From: Galbula dea
Lineage: Eukaryota; Chordata; Aves; Piciformes; Galbulidae
Assembly: GCA_013399015.1 (NCBI GenBank)
Contig: VWZX01010081.1
Coordinates: 2,834,736-2,898,735 of the forward strand
Direction: 5' to 3'
Length of the DNA stretch: 64,000 nucleotides
A program made the translations under genes and the position numbers. This document shows, one piece after another, positions 26,819 through 38,800 of this stretch; the first letter of the stretch is position 1, and every line of letters begins with the position of its first letter. The notes under the pieces were generated by a model. That model searched no databases and was not told where the DNA came from. It saw only the letters and a program-made list of their open reading frames with translations.

Positions 26819-29800
26819 GTAGGGAAAACTTAAGCACTAACCCTGGGGAACTTGAATGAAGACTTTGGTGTCATTTTCCTTTCCAGCCACCTCCATTCTC
26901 TCATATCCAGTAGACTGCAATGGGGGTGAGTGGTAATGGGAAAACCACTCTTCCCATATTTATGATGATAGTACTGTTATATCCAAAGATAATAGAGAGC
27001 AGGATCTCCATGGGTTGAGCATTATCCAAACATAAAACAAGGTGTTTTCAACTCTGAAGAGGTACATAGTAACTACATAGGAAAAAGGTACAGCTTATGA
27101 TGACCTATCACTTTAAGAATGGATTCTGGAACCTGACTCCTTCCATATATAACTTATTGTTAATTAGGAATATTCCCTTATTATGAATCAGAAGGGAGAG
27201 CACTGGAGTAGGTTGCCTAGAGAGGCTGTGGAGTCTCCTTCCCTGAAGATATTAAACAACACCTGGACACAATCCTGAGTGATGTGCTCTAGAGTACCCT
27301 GCCAAAGCACAGTGGTTGAACTGGATGACTTCTGGTGGTCACTCCCAACCTTAACCATTCTGTGGTTCTGTATATAAAAATCAGAAAAAAATGAATATGA
27401 AAAGAGATTCTTTAGAGATACAGAAGGAAAAGCTAAATTTGAGTCTTTTTCCTCTATTACCAGTTTGTGTATTATTTAGTTTCATAAGTATGCTAATGGC
27501 TTTCTAGAGAAAAAAGCTCCATCATATAAGACTAATCTCTAAAATAAGACAAACCAATAATTACTTGGGTTTATGTGTGTTTAATATGTAAGACAATAAT
27601 GCTTAACTTGCAGTCATCACTGCCAAAGCAACCTGAGACCCTAACTAAAGTCATTGCCATCTCAAAGAGCTCAGCTGCAGGAGGTCAGAATAATTTCAAA
27701 CAAACTGTTAAACAAAATTATTCAGAAAATAATAAACTAATTACCATAAATGACTTTAAAGATGAAATAGTCAATCTAGAGTGTCAAAAAGTGTAATATT
27801 AAGAGATGCCACCCTAGCTGGAGAACCTTCTCAAAATCAGCCAATATTTTAGATCTGTTCAAAATGGACCTGTGAACTTGTCACAGTAGAATTATATCTT
27901 AATAATCTAACTTTAACAAGATGTTAAGAGATAATTGTTACCTCTGTGGGATTTCTAACTCTCTGCATAGACAAACTATGAATCTAATTAACATGAATCC
28001 ATTGGTATGATTATTATTGAAATGTTTCATGGCAGGTCATTTTTGACTATCTCAATGCATTATGAAGTTTATTTTTACAAGTTGCTCTATAAGTGGATAA
28101 ATACTCCATAAAATCAGTTAGTTTGTCATTTTGTTCCAGCAACGTTGAGTGTGTAGTAGTGTTTGACTGTATGAGATTTCTTTCCAACAATACTTGCTTT
28201 GTTTCTTTCAATCTCTGGAGTTTATTTAGGTCTGTAGAGATATATTCATTAGTTTAGTTTCTTATCTTGTAACACAATTCTTGCCATTGGTTTCTTCATT
28301 ATCCTCTGAATGACAGTAAATCTCTGCTTCACTGTGCTGATGAAGGATTACATCTGTTAGATGTCACAACTGGAAGAATATGCTTCTTTTAGATCTTCAC
28401 CTTCTAAATCTGCCTCTACATTCTATCTCTTCCACTTAATTAAATCATTGTTTAATTTGGTGTTCTATTTAATTTGAGCAAAACCTCTGGAACAGAATAA
28501 TTTAAATTAATAACTGCACAGCTTCCACTCCTTAAGAAGCAGCTATTATTGGACATTCCAGCCCAGCTGAAGTAAGCTGATTTTAATTAAACAAGTCAAA
28601 GAAAATCCTGAACAGATAGAAAAGAGACCAAACAAAGCCCAACAATACAGCTGGAAAATTAAAAAGTATATTACTGCATCACCTTGTAAAATATATGCCT
28701 TGTGATATCTTGTTGATACTGGCTGGATGCAATTAGCTGCTTATCAATGGATAAGATTAACTTCTTAATTCAAAATAATAATAGGTAAGGATTCTTGTCA
28801 CTCAACTGAGCTCAAAAGGGATTTAAATCATAATGGAGATTTAGAGGTCCTGCCCAGCCTAGGAGACAACTGTGGCAGGACAAATGGCACACGCTGGGTG
28901 GACTTGAGGGAGGTGAGCTCCTAAAGTTAGCTGCAGTGCCTGGGCAGGGATAGGTGACTCCTTCAGACACACTTGCAAAGACTATGTTGTGAATACTGCC
29001 ACAAAAAAAAAGCTCCACAATAAATATGTTGCCTCATCTGCATATATAGTTTCATAGCAATAGAACATATGTTCAACAGGGAGCAGAACCAAGTCACAGA
29101 CAGAAGTTGAGAGCCTTAGTCTACAACCACATCACAGCTAAGAGGCATAGCAATCTTTGTAATGAAAAACAAATAACAGCTCTTAAAAGGTGCTTCTCAT
29201 CTACTAATTTAACAAATGGGTGAAAAACATAGGGGAAATAAAAAAAAAAGAAGAAAAACTCAGAAGTTTTTACACCAAAGAGAGAAAATATGAATTGTAC
29301 TCCCAATTTCTCCATCCCCTGAATCCAACTGCTGTCCATAAACTTATTCCTCCAGTGGCAAAATACTTTTGATTGAAATAGCTTTCCAATTTAGGCTTTG
29401 CCTGCTGAATTTCTTTGGGGGGTAATGAATGATCCTGACCTTCTTCCATGTATTTCTTTCTCACTCTTTCCCCTGTGTTCCCAAAGGAAACACAGCAATT
29501 ACTGGATCCTAGGCATGCACTCTTGGCCACAGCTCCTTTCCCATCCAAAACCAACTCCTAGCAGAAAAGCAACACAAACTTGCAAAAGTTGCATCCCTAG
29601 GTATCAAGGTTACTGCCTAGAGGTGACAACAGTTTGCTCTTTGAGAATTGCTAGATTGACTGTGAAAGGCAAAATCACTACATGAAGACAGCATAGGTAG
29701 TTTTTACTAGATTCAAGACACTACACCAAGGAGCAAGAAACAATGTACAGACATGGCCAGACCTACTAGTAAAATGACCTTCAAAGAGCAAAAGCAGCAT

Positions 29801-32800
29801 AAAAATTAAAGCTCAAGAGAAAATCCATTAAAAATAGAGAGAAGTAATTAACAGTCAACCCAGGAAAACCATACATCAGTTACAGAAATTCAGGCTTCTG
29901 CATTAAAATAATATAGAGCATACACATATATCTATGTACATGCACATATGGACAAGCCCCATGAGAGGAATGAATACTAAAAAGAAATGTGAGAGAACAC
30001 AACCTACTAATGTTATTGAAGATCTGCTCTACAGTCAGATAAAAGATCAATCTGTGCGTGCTGCTAACCATAATGCAAACCCAAATGCCATTGCTAACAA
30101 CAAGCAGGCCTTGCAAGGCTGGCTCATACCTCACCATGAGGCCAGAAATATGACTAGAAATGCACTTCTTCCCTTCATTTACACAGGGGTAAAAAGACAT
30201 AGATTATACTCTGCAACCTTAAGGAAAAATGTCAATTAAGAATTTGATTATGCAAATAGCAATTGGTTCTAAAGCCAGCAGTTGTACTCTTTATACCAGA
30301 TACATGAGCAGGCTTTGTTACTTCACAAAGCAATGCTAATATTTCCCAGCTTTGAGTAGTTGACTGCAAACAACAAACAATAAGGTAAAAAAAAAAGGAG
30401 ATTAAAGCCAGAATGACTACTAGAACAACTGTCACTATAGAACACTCATCCTCCGAAACAGATGACTCATGGTACCATATTCCTTGAGCAAAGAGGTTAA
30501 AACAGATGTAGCTATATTTAATTTAATCTGTGGCTAAGATACAGCAGTTGTTCTATCACTCAATGATCCCTCCCCAGCCAGGGAAAGGGCTGGGCAAAGA
30601 AATAAGAACAGCTTTAATGAAACAGCAAAAGTAATATTAACAGTAATGCCAATATAAAGTAAACAAAGTTACACTTACCCCAGTGAATGTATGGCAGTCA
30701 GAATAAACAGGAAAGCAGTCGTCAGGAGCAGTCCAGGGACAGGGAGAAGCACCATGATGAAGATAAAAAGAAGCCCTCACCCTTAGCAGGCTTCCTCCTT
30801 TATAATGAGCCAATGATAATGGTATAGGATACACCTGGAGCCAGCTCAGGCCACCTCCCTGGCTTCTGCCCCTCCCAGTTTAAGCTCCTGGCTGACTTGA
30901 TACTGCTAACAGCCTACAGACCATGGCTGGCCTAGCATTCTATCCCAGCAAAACCAGGACAAGATGTCACTGCACTGACAGGCTGGATCGATGGCCAAAG
31001 GCCAATCGTTTGAGTTTTAGTAAGGCCAAATGTCAGGTCCTGCATTTTGGTCACAACAACCCCCAGCAGCTCTACAGGCTTGGGGAGGAGTGGCTGGAGA
31101 GCTGCCCAGCAACGAAGGACCTGGGGGTGTTGATTGACAGCCAGCTGAACTCAGCCAGCAGTGTGCCCAGGCAGCCAAGAAGGCCAATGGCATCCTGGCT
31201 TGCATCAGGACTAGCGTGGCCAGCAGGGGCAGGGAGGCGATCTTGCCCCTGTATTTGGTGCTGGTGAGGCCACACCTTGAGTACTGTGTGCAGTTTTGGG
31301 CACCACAGTATAGGAAGGACATAGGGGTGCTGGAGAGGGTGCAGAGAAGGGCAACTAAGCTGATCAGGGGTCTGGAGAACAGGCCTGATGAGGAGAGGCT
31401 TGGGGAGCTGGGGCTGGTTACCCTGAAGAAGAGGCTGAGGGGAGACCTTATCGCTCTCTTCAGCTACCTGAACAGAGGTTGTAGAGAGGCAGGCATTGGC
31501 TTCTTCTCCTTTGTGACCAGCAATAGGACTAGAGGGAATGGGTTCAAGTTGTGCCAGGACAGGTTTAGATTAGATGTTAGGAAAAAATTCTTCACCAAAA
31601 AGAGTGGTGCAGTATTGGAACAGGCTGCCCAGAGAGCTTGTGGAGTCTCCTTCTATGGAGATATTCAAAACCCGTCTGGATGCGCTTCTGTGTGACCTGG
31701 TCTAGGGAATCCTGCTGTGGCAGGGGGGTTGGACTAGATGATCTTTTGAGGTCCCTTCCAACTCCTAATATTCTGTGATTCTGTGTGATTCTGTGAAGTG
31801 GTGGAGTCACCATCCCTGGAGGTTTTCAAAAAAACAAGTAGATGTGGCACTTAGGGGAATGCTTGAGAGAGACCAGGAGTGTAGGGCTGTTGGTTGGACT
31901 TGATGATCTTGAAGGTCCTTTTCAGCTGTGACGATTCTATGACCACACAAATCACTGTACACCCACTGCTGAGATGAGACACTGGTCTCCAGATCTTCTG
32001 AAATGTCAGAGTATCTCTTCAGCCAGCAGGTCTCCCGCAACACCTATCAATACTGGTGGCCCAGATGCATGGTTCAGCATTTATAGATGTATGCATACAA
32101 AAACATGCATGCTACCAGGACTGATAGGCACCTACCAGATGTGTGCAGGTGTATTTTACACAGACACACACACACACATAGGCATGCACATGCACAGCAC
32201 CACATCCTACCAGCTCAAGTTCAGCCTCTCAGGGCTGCTTCACTCTTGGTTTTCTTCCAGTCACAAGGCAACCTCAGCTTGGGCTCACTTCATTTTTATG
32301 TTGACATGCTTGGCAGGAACCATCAAGTGATATCTTGCACTATGGAGAATATCCACTATCCCCAGGCACTTGTCCCTGCTGGCAGCTGAATGTGGTTGTC
32401 TGGAGGGCAGGGCAGGGCAGGAGCAGGGCAGTAGTTTCAGCTTTGCACCTTACCAATTTCCAGCAACCTCAGAGGTCAGAGTCAGATGTGGGTTGTATAA
32501 GACTTTGAAGTGATTTCTCTCTCATAGCCAGCCAAGTCACTGTAATCTTTTAGCATCCACAATCCTGCAACAAGGATTTCTACAGGTTAGCTGGAAATAG
32601 GACACTGGTTTGGACATGCCCAACAGTGTTACCTGTCTGTGACAGTATTCCAAGATTACTGCCAGTATCCTCCAACAAATTTAATCATCTACATGAGCAA
32701 AACCATGTCCAAATTTGTATATCTCTGAGTTCATGCACATAACCGTGGCATGAGAAGGACATGGTATGCAGTCAGGGCTGGTGTTTTCTCAACTGTTGCA

Positions 32801-35800
32801 TTTTTAACAATACAAATTTATATTTATATACTAGGCTCAAACATAAGCTTGAATGCTAAACTTTGGTGTGCATAACAAGGTCATGGTAAAGCATGTCAAA
32901 TCTAACCTGCCTATGATGCTTAATATTGTAGTCCCTGGAGAGGAAGATCTATTTTCTTTCTTCTGCTTGGTTCAGTTTCCTCCTCTGCTTAACCTGTTGG
33001 AGAATATTATGTACTCACAAACAAAATACAGTAGCTCAACAGCATCCTATTAATTTCTTATTTTGTTCTGAAGCCAATCCTACTTTGATTTGCAATTGTT
33101 TTATGAACTTAGGAACAAGTGACACTTCCAAGGTATTATTTTGTGCTTTCATCTGTAATTCTCTTTCTCACATGTAATAGGTGACTACTTCAAGATCATA
33201 ATGGTAGGTATGAAAAGGTTTTGTTTTTCTTACTTGTTTTTCAGGCATACAAAAAGCCTTCTGTAGAAACTACAATTACCAGCTCTATTGTTCAGAAACA
33301 CATACTTAAAAGAAACACAAGATGGTTTAATTGCTATTACAGCTATTCCTGATGTAAACTGATTTCTGTGGACTTTGGCCCCAGACAGACATAAAAAAAT
33401 ATTGTTTACTTTAACTTACTACCAAGACATTAAAAAACTAGGAGAAAGTAAAGTTTTGAGTGGACAAGAGATTCAAAATCACAATCATTTAACTGCTAGT
33501 ATACCAAAAAGCCTTCCATCCCCATCTAACTAAAGCACTGCATTTCTCACATATGGTGCTACTTATTTTTACTAGTATAATTTCAGTGCAATACCCAAGT
33601 GACAAGAACAATCAGGCTTGATTTCTTTGTGCAATTACAGAGAACCTTAGAGTGCTCAATCAATCAAACTAGTTGATTCTCCAACTCCCAACTAGATGGG
33701 AGGAGGCATTATTGGATTGAACAATAATGGTCTGTCCCATTGTTTTGGCAAAGGGGGAACACAATTACTCTTTTGTTTAAGTTTCCTGAACTGAATTATT
33801 TATAAGATCAGCTGGTGCCTAATTATGAATCAGAAATATGTAATGAATGCTTACCTGCCACACAGAGGTGTTGAGAAGATTAATTAGGTAGGGTTTATAA
33901 AATGCTTTGAAGATTAAAAACACCGCCTAATTATTACTGGGTAAAATAGGAAAGGATACTGACCACTCCAGAAACCTGGCAACAGCCTAAAAACTCCTGT
34001 TTGTGTTAGATAAGTTCTCCTTTGTGCAAGCTGTGACTCTGGATACCTAATACAGATGGACTGAATGACCCAAATTTGGGGTTTACAACCATACAGGTTA
34101 CTTCACAAACTTACCATTACTTTGACCAGTTGTCAGTTTAAATGAAGGTGTCAGATGAAGTAATTAAACACTTGTAATCCCTTCTGAGGAGCATTCATCA
34201 GACATCCGCTGCAGCTCTCTGCTTAAGGATGTAGAAGGGAGACAGAATCTGCAGAGAGAAACAATTTCACTTTAAACCTACTAATATGCTCAAGAAATGA
34301 ATGGGTAGACTCTGGGCACATGTGTGTTTGCCAGTGTCACTGGTAATGCACCTTATTTTCTTGCTTGCTTCTTGGCTTCCATTTCAAGGGAGAAAGGCTG
34401 ATATTTTCCATGCCACAGCAACAGCACAGCCTATGTTATGTAGATCACCTGGAGAGCTTCACCACTGGCTTCCCAGCAAACAAGCTCCTGCCAGCAAGAG
34501 ACTTGAGGAATTTGCTCTTCTGTAGAGGCAGCTGTGTAATTCCTCTTCTTCATTTTGGAAAGGCTGCTGAGTTATGGTGTGAAATTCCTGCAGCTTTATG
34601 CTATGCTTAGAGCAGCAGTGGCTGTAGTTGTTGCAGGTAAATGCAATGCCAATCATTTACTACCTCTGTATTCTATTTTCTGGTTACTTTCCCAAGTGAC
34701 TGCTACAAAATTTAGTGCTAATTGTGCCACAGATGGGACTTGAAAATTTTTGCTTTTTCAAGTCTTTTCCTTTTTTATCTATATACATAATTTTTTTTTT
34801 CCTTTGGTGTTTTTTTTCTGTTCTTATCTCTACCACTGGTTGAATATCTGAATATACATTGGCCTTTGCCCAGCATGGGGCAAGTTTCCTGACTCAAATG
34901 GACAGCATGTAGCTCAAAGCACAAAATAAATGCATGTAGGTCATAAAGCTGCCAGGAAAACAGAACTACTTCACTTATACCAAAATTCTTCCTTGGTCAG
35001 CCTGTAATACTGTATCACAGTTCATTACAATAACTTGCCTTCTCAGACTGTGGCTTTTCCTGGGTGCAAAACCAGTCAAAAAGAGTTCATTATTACTTGT
35101 AATTTGTGCCCATTAGTTAAGAAACTATTTTGCTGAAACGTTTTCAGTACAAGGCTTGCCAGACCAAACACAGGGTGTTGCAGACCACAGGAGGAGGTTA
35201 TCAGAAAGCCTGCACACAACACTGACAGCTGACATCAGTGATGCTAATCCATACTTTCTTGAGCACTGAAATGGCTCACAGACTTGTTGTGAGGATAAAT
35301 ACAAAGAGGGATAAAATCACCATCCTCTTATTCCAGTGGTTCGGGTTTTTCATCTATGCATTAACAGGGGACACAGACCCATGCTTACCTACAGGTTGCA
35401 TTTTGTCTTCTCTTCACAGCCAGAATGCACCTGCATCTGTCTCTTTATCTACATGGCCCACAGCACAGCAGATAGATGGGTGTCTCATTAATGAATTTAT
35501 CTTTTCAGCACTGCTGCAAGGCAGGGAAGTGCTATTACCATCTCAGCCACCTCTACCTCTAGTTTAGAGATAAGAAAGAAAGGTACACAAAGAGCAATTT
35601 GCCCAAGGTCAGGCAGCAGCCAGGGAAACTGAGGCACTGCATATGTCTGGCCAGAGGCAGCCAAAGGAGCAGTGCTGATGTATTGGGCCAGCTGCACCAG
35701 TAAAGGCAGAAGCAAACAGAAGAAAAAGTTTATTTTGAAGAGCAAAATATCTTCTACAGCAAATCATAGTCATAGAATGGTTTGGGTTGAAAGGGACCTT

Positions 35801-38800
35801 AAAGGTCATCTAGTTCCAATCCCCTCGACTATGAGCAGGGATGCCACCCACTAGACCAAGTAGCCCAGGCCCCCATCCAACCTGGCCTTGAACCCTTAAA
35901 GGGATTGGCCATCCATAACTTCTCTGGGCAACCTGTTCCAGTGCTTCACCACCCTCTGAGGCACTAGTGTATTATTTTAATTTGTTCAGCCATGGGTGCA
36001 AATGTTTCCTGAGACACAGGTATTTGCAGGAGATCAAGTCACCTCAAAGCAATGAAGGTCACTTTTCAGCAAGCAAATGTCAGCAAATGGTGGCAACTGC
36101 CCTTTGCAGCAGGTGTTAACAGCATTGGGAATGCTTCCCAAGGCATGAGCAGTGCCAGCATTCCTCCTGCTGACCCCTCAGTGCCAGCCACAGGGTCAGC
36201 AGCAGCAGGAGAGAGCTTGTACATACCCACTGAGCTCCAGCACTCATTCATCTCTTCTGCTCTGCACTCTCCTACTCTAATTCTTCCTGGCTTGTGGGAT
36301 TCAAAACACCTGCAAGGTACAGTCACAAATATCTGTTTTAATGTAATTGAAAAATAGTGATTCACTCCAGCAATTTTTACTCCCACATGAAGAGGCAGTG
36401 AAGTCAGCAGTTACCTGGGGTAAGAGGAAATTCAAGGAGCAAATGCCTCATCAAGAACATAACACGAGTATGAAGCAGAGATCACTGAGCTCCAGTTGCC
36501 ATCCCCCTCTCTGCACCCATCCTTCTTGCTTTCCATACAGTACTTCTTCTCTGGATGATGTTTGTTCCACTCTTCTGTGACATTACAAGTGTATGCTCCT
36601 AGACATGCTTTGGAAACAGGTTACTTCACATCAGATCTTACTTTCTAGGTCAGAAGTTCAGTAGGCTACAACAAATTCCTGACATCTGCATTTTTTCCCA
36701 GCACAGAAAGCACCAATGTCCCTTAAAGCTCTAAATAAATAAACAGAACAAATCTCTTTAAAGTTACAACATGGCTTTTAAGGGGAAGAATTTGTCTAAA
36801 ATTCCATGGAAAAGCATTTTCATGCTGAACTCCTCTCCTTCACTAGGTCAAAACCAGCAGGCTTTTCCTCCCCAGGGAACTGCTGCACTGGGCAAGCTCC
36901 AGTGCCTTTCTACAGGGACACTGGGAACACAGGCACCCAAATGGGAAGGCAGGGCCAGCCTCTCTGCTCAGCCACTGCCACATTTCCTGGGGGAAAACAG
37001 TGCCAACTTTGGGCCATTTTAGTGCTGTCTCTTTGGAATCCTTGACTTTAGAAACTTGACAACTAACTCCAACTGGAAGTCAGACCATGTGATGCCACAT
37101 GCTTTATATTCTTCAAACACTTTGCAGAAGCACTTGTCCTGTCCCTGCTTTCTGGCTTGTATCGCTCCCAGGTAAAATTCAAACTACAGGAGGGCACTGG
37201 CATGTGACTTAATAAATTTATCCCTTGCCTTTCACCACTTCCCCTGCTGTCACAAACAGCTTTTTGATCTTAAAATGTGAAGCAGAAAAATCAGACCAAT
37301 GGGAAAAAATGGTGGGTTTCTTTTTTTGTAAGTGATGTATAGTCAAACGTTCACACCAGGAGGAAGCATCTCCCCCGAGTCAGACTGCTACAGCGAGTTC
37401 ACTATCACTGGCTGAAGAAATGCAAAGCAAGGGCAGCAGTCACGCTCTGTGGAACATGACTAACACCTGAGAGTAAGTTATTGTCAGTATTTGGTGATAA
37501 TTTTCAAACTTTAGCTGAAATATCTCCATGCTTTGCATATTGGCAAGTGATAGGTAACAGTGCAGAATAACGAGTTACCATTGTAATCGGCTGTGTATAT
37601 TTTACTAGGCTCCACTTATACCTGATATCTTCATGGAGGTACTTAAAGACAGCTTTGGATAATCACATCCCTTTGGTCAGTGTAAAGAGCCTGGCAGGTA
37701 CAGAGAGCAGTTCAGATCTGAGACACCTGAACATCCATCTCTCAGTTGGGAAGGTAAATCTGGTGCAGCCTCTCCTAGCTGTGACTTAAAATGTCATAGC
37801 TCAAACTACTTAGAGCCAAACCTCTCTGCTTAGAGTTCTCCCATGTTGAGGGTATTCAGGGAATCTGTTTAAAACCTAAAGGTCAAAAACTCCAGAAAAT
37901 TTGATAAAAACATGTATATCCTGCCTATGTGTGTTGTATATCCTGCATATGTGTGTACCTTCAAGAATGAAGGAGAGACTTGAGCCCCAAAGACATGTCT
38001 AGGATGTGTTGGAGGGGTAGGGCAGAAGCTCTCAGAACAACAGCAGTTGAAGCGGTAGCTATTTTGGAGGAAGATGCTGGGGTGTGATGCTCTGAGCATA
38101 GCTGTGTCCTGTTTCAGGATGATCCTAATGTCTTCTCACCCCTTTTGCTCTCTCAGCCTTTGTTTTCTTCTGCCACAGAGGAAGCATGGATGGGAATGGC
38201 CAGCTGATGTGGCCCAAAATGGGCTAGCTAGAGAAGGGATCTAGCCTGCTTGTATGCTTTCATCCTTTCCATACAAGCCAACCAAAAATAGAGGAAGATA
38301 CTTTGGAATCCAGTTATTATGCTCTTCAAGAACTTTATCTGTGTAAAGTCACCTCTCTAAGCAGAGCAAGGCATTTTCATCCCCACCTACACAGCTTTCT
38401 CCAACAAGTTCACCACACTAAAATTCCTGGGTCTTAGTGATTCTCCACGGACTCTTACCGCATCTGCTGTAAACGGTTCCTTTTGTGTGCATCCTCAGGT
38501 GAATAAATGCGGGACGCAAGCTCCAGTGTGGCTGTCGTTGAAGTCTGAATCCCTGCCAGTTCCTGGGGAGAGCAAGAGGCTCACAGCCTGTGCTACCTGG
38601 CAGGTCTTCTTTGGAGGCACCAAGGACTGCTGCTTGTTTCGGATACCTGTCACCGTCAGGAACTGCGGCGAGTTCTTTGTGTATCTCCTGCAGCCTACTC
38701 AAGGATGCATGGGCTACTGTGCTGAAGGTGAGGAGAGGTAAAATGTTCATCAAGCAGATTTCAAGTGCTTCTCTGGCTGCTTGCTTAAAAGTCCTGATAT

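Larger units (their letters stand above)
26819..38498 (+). other. VWDE: VWDE intron (11.7 kb) after the first exon found
   Basis: Largest complete intron in the window, donor GTAGGG and acceptor CCTCAG. It contains a CR1 at 27198-27372, a minus-strand ERVL-type LTR and two CR1 copies at 30.5-31.9 kb, a CA microsatellite near 32160, a minus-strand CR1 at 35770-35960, and a 22-base tandem duplication at 37914-37957. No other exon was recognised. Confidence 0.85.

Noticed and set aside
31216..31695. 159-codon + strand open frame as a host gene
   Set aside because: The translation is CR1 reverse transcriptase C-terminus, so it belongs to a retrotransposon.
35840..35870. CACTAGACCAAGTAGCCC resembling a tRNA D-arm
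   Set aside because: It is the ordinary CR1 block for the 'GGGCAACCTGATCTAGTG' region, with no anticodon or T-arm nearby.
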